Source: Prevotellaceae bacterium (lineage in GTDB: Bacteria; Bacteroidota; Bacteroidia; Bacteroidales; UBA932). From it: DNA of 10,652 nt. Of this stretch, positions 1 through 6,718 are shown piece after piece. The translations under genes were made by a program, and so were the position numbers. Below the pieces are notes generated by a model. That model was given only the letters and a program-made list of their open reading frames with translations, ran no database searches and was not told the DNA's origin. Where the stretch lies: positions 1 through 10,652 of the forward strand of contig JAIRMK010000119.1 in the NCBI GenBank assembly GCA_031258755.1, in the 5' to 3' direction. The stretch's first letter is position 1. Each line of letters begins with the position of its first letter.

Positions 1-135
1 TCGGAAATACTTGCCAGGGAAGAAGCTTTAAAAATTGCTGTTTCTAAAATAGACGATATTCAAGAGCAGTTACGGCAGTTGCACAAACAAATATCTAACT
101 CCAAAATAAAGACAAGGAAATTGAGGAAACAATAG
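1..135 (+). CDS. 3' end of an unrecognised gene (C-terminal 44 residues), possibly IS-encoded
   Basis: Reading frame 1 is open from the window edge to a TAG at 133-135 and gives 44 residues. The tail is charged, with a heptad-like run (SKIDDIQEQLRQLHKQ) consistent with a short coiled coil, then a very basic end (KIKTRKLRKQ). The stop codon lies inside the first copy of the repeat array at 134-155, so gene and array are physically joined. In IS21-type elements istB lies closest to the right end, which would suit this position, but the tail does not resemble the IstB C-termini I know. I therefore do not assign a function. The coding call rests on the open frame and a plausible amino-acid composition only. 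Confidence 0.5.
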   Translation, partial: SEILAREEALKIAVSKIDDIQEQLRQLHKQISNSKIKTRKLRKQ

Positions 136-419
136 TGCGCCTAATTAGCGACATTTCGCGATTTCAAGTGCGCCTAATCAGCGACATTGCCATTTTAAGC
201 GCGCCTAATTAGCTACGTTGCCCCTTTTGAGTGCGCCTAATTAGCTACGTTACCCTTTTAAGTGCGCCTAATTAGCGACATTATCCACTTTAAGTGCGCC
301 TAATTAACGACATTGCCCTTAAGTGCGCCTAATTAGCTACGTTTTCCAATTATCTTCAAAAATAGAAATATTGAAAATCAGATAATTATAATTTCTTAGT
401 GCGCCTAATTGGCTACCCA
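134..419. repeat. Array of eight ~22-bp repeats, 29-33 bp period; probable insertion-sequence terminus
   Basis: The unit is AGTGCGCCTAATTAGCGACA plus TT. Copies start at 134, 167, 198, 230, 261, 293, 322 and 398. Successive starts differ by 33, 31, 32, 31, 32 and 29 bp, then 76 bp to the last copy. The last third of the unit alternates between GCGACATT and GCTACGTT. Spacers are 7-11 nt and similar to one another (GCCCTTTTA-like), so this is a degenerate tandem array and not a CRISPR array. The last copy diverges to GGCTACCCA, and a CA at 418-419 would suit the end of an element bounded 5'-TG...CA-3'. IS21-family ends carry multiple transposase-binding repeats. Assignment to that family is inference. 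Confidence 0.6.
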
Positions 420-448
420 AATAGAAATATGGAAATATTGGAAATAGG

Positions 449-488
449 AAATTAACAAATTTTGTTTTTTGTTAAAATTTGTTAATTT
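449..488. repeat. Perfect 15-bp AT-rich inverted repeat (hairpin)
   Basis: AAATTAACAAATTTT at 449-463 is exactly complementary to 474-488, around a 10-nt T-rich loop. The stem has only two G/C pairs. It lies 30 bp beyond the last array repeat and 76 bp from the 3' end of the minus-strand tRNA-like gene. It could terminate that minus-strand transcript or mark a binding or insertion site. It lacks the GC-rich stem of a classical terminator. Confidence 0.55.
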
Positions 489-563
489 TGGCTGTGTGTA
501 GTTTGTGTGTAGCGGAATATTAAAAAACAATTATCAAAATCTCGTAATTGCCTGATTTTCCTT

Positions 564-650
564 TGGTGGAGATTGTCGGAGTCGAACCGACGACCCCCTG
601 CTTGGGGGCAAGACGCCGGGTTGCAGGGGCAAACCTACGCCATCCCCACC
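564..650 (-). tRNA. tRNA-like RNA gene with encoded CCA; identity not determined
   Basis: On the minus strand, 591-575 forms a perfect T arm: stem GTCGG/CCGAC around the consensus loop TTCGACT. It is followed by an acceptor 3' strand (574-568), A at 567 and an encoded CCA (566-564). The 5' partner GGGGAT (647-642) pairs with ATCTCC through one G-U, and the pairing continues outward (GGT at 650-648 with ACC). A strong CCCCC-AAGCA-GGGGG hairpin (608-594) sits where the long variable arm of a class II tRNA would be. The D and anticodon arms are not convincing: the best anticodon-like stem is GCAA/TTGC around 624-609, with C where U33 should be, and an alternative 7-bp stem CCCCTGC/GCAGGGG competes. 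From 647 to 564 it spans 84 nt. It could be a divergent tRNA, a pseudo-tRNA or another tRNA-mimic RNA. Confidence 0.45.
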
Positions 651-761
651 ATGTTCGACACCGCAGCAGAAATAAAACCTTACGTGGATGAATTAACGCT
701 TTTATGTTAATGAAAATTGTGTCAGGCAGTTGAATTTACCAAGTTCACTTTTTTTAATATT

Positions 762-792
762 TTTGCAACAATCAAAAAAATTCTTATATTTG
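762..792 (+). promoter_or_regulatory. Bacteroidota-type promoter for the susC operon
   Basis: TTTG at 762-765, a 19-nt spacer and TATATTTG at 785-792 match the Bacteroides -33/-7 consensus (TTTG and TAnnTTTG). Transcription would start near 798-800, giving a leader of about 350 nt before susC. No comparable match lies nearer to the susC start. Confidence 0.6.
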
Positions 793-817
793 GCCTCATG
801 TTCGTTTTTTAGAAGAT

Positions 818-835
818 TTGACTAATTAGGTCAAA
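818..835 (+). repeat. Left copy of an 18-bp inverted repeat in the susC leader
   Basis: TTGACTAATTAGGTCAAA is the exact reverse complement of 1087-1104. It begins roughly 20 nt after the predicted transcription start. The copy is itself a near palindrome (TTGAC-N7-GTCAA), as expected for an operator or a recombinase site. Confidence 0.7.
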
Positions 836-893
836 ATCGGATAAATGTAAAGTACAGACTTTTAGAGCGTTATTTGAAACAATCCAACATCAT

Positions 894-926
894 TAGGGGA
901 AGAATAGGGGAAGAATAGGGGAAGAA
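894..926 (+). repeat. Three perfect tandem copies of an 11-bp unit
   Basis: The unit TAGGGGAAGAA occurs at 894-904, 905-915 and 916-926 without mismatch. It is purine-rich and lies between the 18-bp inverted repeats. Perfect short tandem repeats often change copy number by slippage. Confidence 0.85.
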
Positions 927-1086
927 TTGCGACGACACACAAGCCGACACACTAAGCTAAAAAAGGATGCTAAGCGCAAGGCGATAGCCTGAGAAAGCGG
1001 CTAATACCAATGGCTTCCAAAGGTCGCAGAGTCAAAAAGGAAGGGTTTACAGAAATATTAATGATATGTGAAAAATAAAAAATTGA

Positions 1087-1104
1087 TTTGACCTAATTAG
1101 TCAA
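1087..1104 (-). repeat. Right copy of the 18-bp inverted repeat, 48 bp before susC
   Basis: TTTGACCTAATTAGTCAA is the exact reverse complement of 818-835, with 251 bp between the two copies. In the transcript the copies could pair as an 18-bp stem closing a large domain. In DNA they could be paired operators or recombination sites. Confidence 0.7.
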
Positions 1105-1151
1105 TTGTAACCAAATATATAAAGTAGACATTAACCGTTAAATTAATTCCA

Positions 1152-4142
1152 ATGAAAAAATTAACACTGATTTTGATTGGCATGATACTCGTAGCAGGCG
1201 CCTTGTTTGCGCAAACTGTGCAAGTATCGGGTGTGGTAACCGACGCTGCCGACGGGCAACCGTTGCCGGGCGTATCGGTGGTGGTAAAAGGCACAACAGT
1301 GAGCACTGTGACCGACGCTAACGGCCGCTACACCATCAATGTGGTGGACAATGCTGTCCTCGTGTTCACTTTTGTGGGAATGAAGCTCCACGAGGAGGCC
1401 GTGGCAGGTCGCGCAACCATTAATGTGACGCTTGAGATCGAGACTAAAAAGTTGGAGGATGTGGTAGTGATCGGCTATGCCACTGCAAAGAGAGGCGCCG
1501 TAACAGGGGCTATTTCGACTGTAGGGAATGAGAAGATTGGCGAAGCCCCGGCGGGTAACCTTACGCAAATGTTGCAAGGGCAGGCAGCAGGAGTTGTCGC
1601 CATAACCGGCTCCGGCCGCCCGGGCGCTACGGCTACAGTAATGATTCGCGGCGTAAGTTCCATTAACTCTGGCACGGAGCCTTTGTACATTATTGACGGG
1701 TTGCCGTCTTCATCGAGAGAATTTTCGGCTATCAACACCAATGACATCGAAAGTTTGACGATCTTAAAAGACGCCTCGGCCACTGCCATTTATGGCTCGC
1801 GGGCGGCTAATGGCGTGATTCTGGTTACGACCAAATCGGGTGCGGGGAAAGAAGCCGGCATTAATTATAAAGGCCAGTTCGGCGTATCGCTTTTCCAAAA
1901 AGACAACTTCGGATTGATGAATACACAAGAAAAATTGGCGTACGAAATAGCCATGGGGTTATGGGATTTATCAGATCCGATGCAGATAGTCCAATATAAT
2001 GAAATGGCTCAATATGACTTCTACCAGCCCGACGAGATGTTCCGTAATCCGTTTATGCAATCGCATGAACTGTCGTTCAACTCCAATACGGAAAAAACGA
2101 AAACATACGCCTCTGCTTCCATGTACAGGCAAGATGGCATTGTGGAACGTTCCGGCTTGGAACGCTTTACCGGGCGGGTTAACCTGGAACAAAAGGTAAA
2201 TTCATGGTTGACGTTTACTACCAATAATACGGTGGGTTATGAAACCAATAACCTCAGTGTAACAGCCGATGAGGATTCTTATTATCGGAACAATTATTAT
2301 AGCCCGATCTGGTCTGCTTACCTTTTGAATCCCTATGAACGGTTAAGGGATGATGACGGAAACTGGCGCGACGGTGCAAGTCCCGGACAGGAATTCTACC
2401 GTTGGCAATACCTCAACCCATTGCAACAGCTTGAGTTAAATACTGATGTGGCGACGCACCTCAACATCAGGACCAATAATTTCCTTGACTTCAAATTTAC
2501 GGATGATTTGACCCTCAGGAGTACGTTCGGAACCAATTATCACTACTACAAACGTGCACGCAATTTTGCTCCTGCTTCTGCTTGGGGATCGGCGAATAAC
2601 GGGACATTATACCTTTATAATGAATTGCTAAATACGTATGTGCAAAGCAATGTGCTAACCTACAACACCACGTTTGCCGACAAGCACAGTTTAAAAGCCT
2701 ATGCCGGTACCGAAACCACCGGCTATTATTATTCCAGTGAAAACACTTTTATGATAGAGGTATCCCATCCTTCTTTAAATGTGCCAGATGCTTATACGGC
2801 ACCGGAAGGTAAAGGTTTTTCCGGCTCTAAAAGCGAATATACGCTGGTATCATTCTTCGGTGCGTTGAATTATAATTACGATGAAAAATATTTTGCGGAT
2901 ATTACGTATCGTGAAGACGGATGCTCGCGTTTTGGGAAAAATAAACGCTGGGGCGGTTTCTGGGCGGTAGGCTTGGCCTGGAATATGAAAAATGAAGACT
3001 TTCTGACAAGTGTGGACATCCTCAGCCGTTCAAAACTGCGCTTTAGCGCCGGCACACAGGGTAATGCCAATATCGGCAACTATGCCGCACTGGGTTTATA
3101 TGGATTCAGCGGCATTACCTATAATGGCATTGCCGGATCGGGACCGAGTAGTCCGGCGAACGACGACCTGACATGGGAACGTCAACTGTCGTTCAATGTG
3201 GGGTATGATTTTGGCTTTTTGGACGACCGCTATACGGCCACGATAGAATGGTATCGCAGGAACACGTACGACATGATACTGGAAGTGCCGCTATCGCTGA
3301 CTTCCGGATTTGAGCAGGCCGACAAAAATATCGGCGAAATGTACAATACCGGTATAGAATTTACATTCAATGCCGAAGTCTTTAAAAATCAAGACTGGCT
3401 GATAAGCATAGGCGGGAATTTTGCCTATAATAAAAATAAAATCACCAAATTGTTTGGCGATTTGGATGAAATGGTATGGGGCGATACAGGATTAAAATTA
3501 CAGGTAGGGCATCCTTTCGGAGAATTTTATAGTGTACGCTGGGCCGGTGTAAACCCGGTAAATGGCGATGGCTTATGGTACACCGCCGTGGATGGCGTGC
3601 CTGATGGCGGCATTATTAATACCTACCGTGAGAGCGATAAGGTGATGTTGGGCAAATCGTATTTCCCCAGCTACACTGCCGGCGTCACGCTGGATGTAAC
3701 ATGGAAAGGATTGAACATATCGGCCCTGTTCTCAGGTATATTCGATAAATATACCATAAACAATAACCGGTACTTTTTGGAAACATCCAACGGCGCATGG
3801 GCTGGTTCTCAACGTATGACTACTGCAGCCGACTTCTGGCAAAAACCCGGCGATGTGACCCGCCTGCCGCGTAAAGATGTGAACGGCAGTTGGAACGAAG
3901 CCCGTTTAATAGAAAAACAGGACTTCGTGCGTCTGAAAAACCTGATGGTTTCCTATACATTCGACAAAAAATGGTTGGAACGTACCAAATTCGTAAAAAA
4001 ATTGAGAATTTATGTGCAGGGAGAGAACCTGCTCACCTTTACCGGCTATAAAGGTTTTGACCCCGAACAAATCTCGAACGTGGATTTGGGCGCCTATCCC
4101 ACGCCACGTATTATTACAGGCGGTATCGACATCACCTTTTAA
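1152..4142 (+). CDS. susC: SusC/RagA-family TonB-dependent outer-membrane transporter
   Basis: This is the outer-membrane barrel of a SusC/SusD pair, importing oligosaccharides or peptides with TonB energy. The 996 residues are normal for the family. In order: signal peptide (1-20, cut after LFA), carboxypeptidase-regulatory-like beta domain (~24-98), the family DVVVIGYA segment (103-110), plug (~115-228) ending in the SusC signature around 207-228 (DASATAIYGSRAANG), then the 22-strand barrel ending in a terminal phenylalanine (GGIDITF). There is no N-terminal STN domain, so it is not the transducer type coupled to an anti-sigma factor. The ATG at 1152 is the first after an in-frame TAG at 1125-1127 and directly yields the signal peptide. 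Substrate cannot be read from the sequence; the downstream protease makes peptides possible. Expression probably starts at the promoter at 762-792. Confidence 0.95.
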   Translation: MKKLTLILIGMILVAGALFAQTVQVSGVVTDAADGQPLPGVSVVVKGTTVSTVTDANGRYTINVVDNAVLVFTFVGMKLHEEAVAGRATINVTLEIETKKLEDVVVIGYATAKRGAVTGAISTVGNEKIGEAPAGNLTQMLQGQAAGVVAITGSGRPGATATVMIRGVSSINSGTEPLYIIDGLPSSSREFSAINTNDIESLTILKDASATAIYGSRAANGVILVTTKSGAGKEAGINYKGQFGVSLFQKDNFGLMNTQEKLAYEIAMGLWDLSDPMQIVQYNEMAQYDFYQPDEMFRNPFMQSHELSFNSNTEKTKTYASASMYRQDGIVERSGLERFTGRVNLEQKVNSWLTFTTNNTVGYETNNLSVTADEDSYYRNNYYSPIWSAYLLNPYERLRDDDGNWRDGASPGQEFYRWQYLNPLQQLELNTDVATHLNIRTNNFLDFKFTDDLTLRSTFGTNYHYYKRARNFAPASAWGSANNGTLYLYNELLNTYVQSNVLTYNTTFADKHSLKAYAGTETTGYYYSSENTFMIEVSHPSLNVPDAYTAPEGKGFSGSKSEYTLVSFFGALNYNYDEKYFADITYREDGCSRFGKNKRWGGFWAVGLAWNMKNEDFLTSVDILSRSKLRFSAGTQGNANIGNYAALGLYGFSGITYNGIAGSGPSSPANDDLTWERQLSFNVGYDFGFLDDRYTATIEWYRRNTYDMILEVPLSLTSGFEQADKNIGEMYNTGIEFTFNAEVFKNQDWLISIGGNFAYNKNKITKLFGDLDEMVWGDTGLKLQVGHPFGEFYSVRWAGVNPVNGDGLWYTAVDGVPDGGIINTYRESDKVMLGKSYFPSYTAGVTLDVTWKGLNISALFSGIFDKYTINNNRYFLETSNGAWAGSQRMTTAADFWQKPGDVTRLPRKDVNGSWNEARLIEKQDFVRLKNLMVSYTFDKKWLERTKFVKKLRIYVQGENLLTFTGYKGFDPEQISNVDLGAYPTPRIITGGIDITF

Positions 4143-4175
4143 TTTGTAGTAAAACCTCGAAATAATAAACGAAAT

Positions 4176-5630
4176 ATGAAAAAAACTATACTATATTCTT
4201 TAGTGGTAAGCATTGTTTTATTGCTTACGGTGTCATGCGAAGACTTCCTTGACAAACAACCTTATACTGCCGTCAGCGACCAGGTAGCGCTGGCTACGCT
4301 GGCCGACTGCGAAACGGCTTTGAATGGCGTGTATGCGTCGATACGCGGCAGGTATCTCTCCGAAGGACTGTCGGTGTATGATATTATGACCGATAATGTA
4401 GTCGTGCCGGCCTCATGGCGCAATACCTATTTACAAGCGTACCGGTATGATTTTTCCGCAGACAACGATGTGATGTATAACCTTTGGTTCAACGCGTATA
4501 TTTGTATTGCCCGCGCCAACAACATCCTGGAAGTCATTGACAGTAAAGAAGGCGATGAGGCTGCAAAAAAACGTATTAAAGGCGCCTGCCTGACGGCACG
4601 CGCATGGGCGCATTTCGATCTGATACGCGCTTTTGCAAAACCCTATGACCCTGTCACCGCGAGCAGTGATCCGGGCGTTCCGTATGTGTTTACGACAACG
4701 CTCGACATGAAAACGAGAAATACGGTGCAGGAAGTGTATGATTACCTGATAGCCGACCTCCGTACGGTAGTCGATGAACAGTTATTAACCGGCTCGAATA
4801 TCAATTATTTGACGGACGCGGCGGCGCGCCTCTTATTAAGCCGGGCTTACCTGTACGTTGGGGAAGACCAAAGCGTAATTCAGGAATACACCAATTTCCA
4901 AGCGCTGTATGCTTCTACTTACGGCGTTGAAACCGACACGGCCGAGTTTAGAAAAGTATGGACGGACGACACAGGAAAAGAAATTATTTTCCGCATCCCT
5001 ATAGCCAGTAATGAATTTCTTTTATCCCGCTCCATGCGCAATTTTTGGCTGGGTGACGACCAACCCGGAGGCGCCAAACCGGAATTTATTCCTACCAAAA
5101 ACGGAACAAACGGTTTGTATGATATGTATGAACCCGGCGACGCCCGCGTAAAAATATTTTTCAGCGATATGGAAACAGCCAAAGAAGGCACCCAGACGCT
5201 GGTATATAAATACATGGGAAACGCGACATTAGCTTCTTCATACAACATCAATGAACTTAAAATATTCCGCTATCCCGAGTTGGTGTTGAATTATGCGGAA
5301 GCATTGGCCCGTACCGGTAATTCCAACGCAGTGGGCGCGGTTAATTCCATTCGTCAGGCTCGTTTAGCGACACCCTATGTTAGTTTTGCCGACCGGAATG
5401 ATGCGCTGGAAAAAATATATTTGGAACGCCGGTTGGAATATTGCTTCGAAGGACACTACTGGCACGATATGAAACGTTACAAAAAAGGGTTTGAGCGGGT
5501 GACACAGCCCGGAGCGCACCCGACAATGGCTGCTCTGACCGTATCTCCGGAAGACTTTCACTGGGTTTGGCCTATACCTGTTGAGGAAATTAACGGCAAT
5601 ACGATCATAGAACAAAACCCCGGTTATTGA
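4176..5630 (+). CDS. susD: SusD/RagB-family surface lipoprotein
   Basis: SusD proteins form a lid over the SusC barrel and capture substrate at the cell surface. The 484 residues begin with a lipoprotein signal (LLLTVSC, lipidated Cys21) followed by the typical EDFLDKQP. The TPR-like alpha-helical body carries family landmarks in its C-terminal half: LNYAEALARTGN with VNSIRQAR, ERRLEYCFEGHYWHDMKR (from ~417), and the ending VWPIPVEEINGN...QNPGY. It starts 33 nt after susC, clearly in the same transcript. The residues after the lipidated cysteine (EDF) resemble a weak surface-export signal. No truncation or frameshift is seen. Ligand is unknown. Confidence 0.95.
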   Translation: MKKTILYSLVVSIVLLLTVSCEDFLDKQPYTAVSDQVALATLADCETALNGVYASIRGRYLSEGLSVYDIMTDNVVVPASWRNTYLQAYRYDFSADNDVMYNLWFNAYICIARANNILEVIDSKEGDEAAKKRIKGACLTARAWAHFDLIRAFAKPYDPVTASSDPGVPYVFTTTLDMKTRNTVQEVYDYLIADLRTVVDEQLLTGSNINYLTDAAARLLLSRAYLYVGEDQSVIQEYTNFQALYASTYGVETDTAEFRKVWTDDTGKEIIFRIPIASNEFLLSRSMRNFWLGDDQPGGAKPEFIPTKNGTNGLYDMYEPGDARVKIFFSDMETAKEGTQTLVYKYMGNATLASSYNINELKIFRYPELVLNYAEALARTGNSNAVGAVNSIRQARLATPYVSFADRNDALEKIYLERRLEYCFEGHYWHDMKRYKKGFERVTQPGAHPTMAALTVSPEDFHWVWPIPVEEINGNTIIEQNPGY

Positions 5631-5667
5631 TAAATTAAAATTGTAAACAACCAAAAAAATATTAATT

Positions 5668-6633
5668 ATGAAAAATGTTAAATTCACACTTCTTTTACTG
5701 ACAGGCATCATAGCCTCGTTCTATGGTTGTCAGGATGATCCCGTAACAGTATTGCCCATTGACCAATACTTTGTGGCTGTAAGCGCTTCCTCGTCCAGCG
5801 TTGCTGAGGGCGATACCATGACGTTCAGCGTATATGCCATTCTGCAAAATGATATAACGGTCGATTTTAGTGTGACCGGAATTAATAAAGACAATTCGGC
5901 TTTGGTAGAAGGGAGCGATTTTGTGGTGTTGTCGGCCAATGACCAGCCGTTAAGCGCAAAAAGCGTTACCTTGGCCAAGGGCGTGGGACTTACTGAATTT
6001 AAGGTTGCGATTATTGATGACAATATTACCAACCCGGGGCGTGTATTGACCGTTTCGCTAACCGGAAATTCCGCCAATTACAACTTGGGATTAGATAATG
6101 GAAAGGCCGGGAAAGATCTCGATATTTCCATTAAGGATGATGAAATCCTAATTGAAATGTCGGAATTAGTGGGTACTTGGACGGTAACTAATGAAATGAG
6201 ATGCTACTGCCCCTGGTCTTGGTCTGGAGCGCAAGATTATACGATAACCGTAGCAGAGGTTGATCCTGCGACTATAAATATCACAGGACTTATGGGAGAT
6301 AATTCAAGAACCATAAGGGCTACCGTTGATTTGATCGCCAAAATCAAAACCATGACTATTCCGCTTCAAGAAGTCTCCCCTCCGATGTTCCCTGGTTGGA
6401 GGACTCTCATGCATAGTACAAGTTGGTTCATTTTTGCAGGCACCTCTTTCTATCCGACAGACACTCATGCTATTATCGAAAAGGATGATGCAGGAAAAAT
6501 TTCTATCTCTTGGATAGCGACCGCCAATAAAGATGGTAGTTATGGCTATTTCGAATGGGATGCTTCCTCTGATGATTGTTATGGTTATTACTGCGGATAT
6601 CTTGTTGAATTTGCCACATGGAACAAGGATTAA
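5668..6633 (+). CDS. Lipoprotein with Calx-beta-like domain and unrecognised C-terminal domain
   Basis: This is the third gene of the operon, 37 nt after susD, in the position of SusE/SusF-type surface binding proteins. Its 321 residues begin with a lipobox (ASFYGC, Cys21). Residues ~35-158 look like a Calx-beta or related Ig-like fold: VAEGDTMTFSVYA, then SVTLAKGVGLTEFKVAIIDD and a closing SIKDDE. Residues ~165-321 open with LVGTWTVTNE, a lipocalin-like or DUF-style beta-barrel opening, and are rich in aromatic residues. This half holds four cysteines in two close pairs (179/181 in RCYCPW and 304/309 in DDCYGYYCGY) that could form disulfides or bind metal. Surface ligand binding for the SusCD complex is inferred from position only; I do not recognise a named family for the second half. 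Confidence 0.85.
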   Translation: MKNVKFTLLLLTGIIASFYGCQDDPVTVLPIDQYFVAVSASSSSVAEGDTMTFSVYAILQNDITVDFSVTGINKDNSALVEGSDFVVLSANDQPLSAKSVTLAKGVGLTEFKVAIIDDNITNPGRVLTVSLTGNSANYNLGLDNGKAGKDLDISIKDDEILIEMSELVGTWTVTNEMRCYCPWSWSGAQDYTITVAEVDPATINITGLMGDNSRTIRATVDLIAKIKTMTIPLQEVSPPMFPGWRTLMHSTSWFIFAGTSFYPTDTHAIIEKDDAGKISISWIATANKDGSYGYFEWDASSDDCYGYYCGYLVEFATWNKD

Positions 6634-6657
6634 AAAGCCAAGCATGAAGAAACACCA

Positions 6658-6690
6658 TAAGGGCTGCATGACCGCAGCCTTTATTGTTTG
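6658..6690 (+). terminator. Hairpin terminator after the susCD operon
   Basis: A 10-bp stem (TAAGGGCTGC / GCAGCCTTTA with one G-U, core GGCTGC/GCAGCC at 6662-6667 and 6674-6679) has a 6-nt loop and is followed by T-rich TTGTTTG. It begins 25 nt after the lipoprotein stop codon, which separates the SusCD group from the protease gene. Confidence 0.75.
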
Positions 6691-6718
6691 CTGTTTGTAA
6701 TCTAATGTAAAAGTAAAA

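Larger units (their letters stand above)
793..1151 (+). other. Long untranslated leader of susC with inverted and tandem repeats
   Basis: No convincing gene lies here. Within it are an 18-bp inverted-repeat pair (818-835 and 1087-1104), three copies of an 11-bp unit (894-926), and a short hairpin TAGCC/GGCTA (985-989 and 999-1003). The final 45 bases before susC are AT-rich with no Shine-Dalgarno match, as is usual in Bacteroidota. Long leaders are known upstream of some Bacteroides susC-type genes, where antisense small RNAs can act. No antisense promoter is clear here: the best minus-strand match, TTTC-N21-TACTTTAC, is weak. Confidence 0.5.

Noticed and set aside
134..343. Regularly spaced repeats resembling a CRISPR array
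   Set aside because: Spacers are only 7-11 nt and similar to one another, repeats vary, and no cas-like gene is present; a tandem binding-site array fits better.
564..650. tmRNA or selenocysteine tRNA
   Set aside because: At ~84 nt it is far too short for tmRNA and has no tag frame; no UCA anticodon is present for tRNA-Sec.
651..710. 19-codon ORF starting MFDTAAEIKP beside the tRNA-like gene
   Set aside because: No ribosome-binding signal or family resemblance; it begins at the edge of the RNA gene.
967..987. 6-codon uORF (MLSARR) preceded by AAAAAAGG
   Set aside because: Too short to support as coding; could only matter as a regulatory uORF, for which there is no further evidence.
983..1014. 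Sequence resembling the 16S rRNA helix 8 region (GATAGCCT...GAAAG...CTAATACC)
   Set aside because: The resemblance is from memory, short and interrupted; flanks do not continue as rRNA, so coincidence is likely.
1010..1078. 22-codon ORF starting MASKGRRVKKEG in the susC leader
   Set aside because: No ribosome-binding signal, no recognisable similarity, and short frames are expected by chance here.
818..1104. Small non-autonomous transposon (MITE) with 18-bp terminal repeats
   Set aside because: No target-site duplication is visible outside the repeats (left flank AGAAGAT, right flank TTGTAACC), so the mobile reading is not supported.
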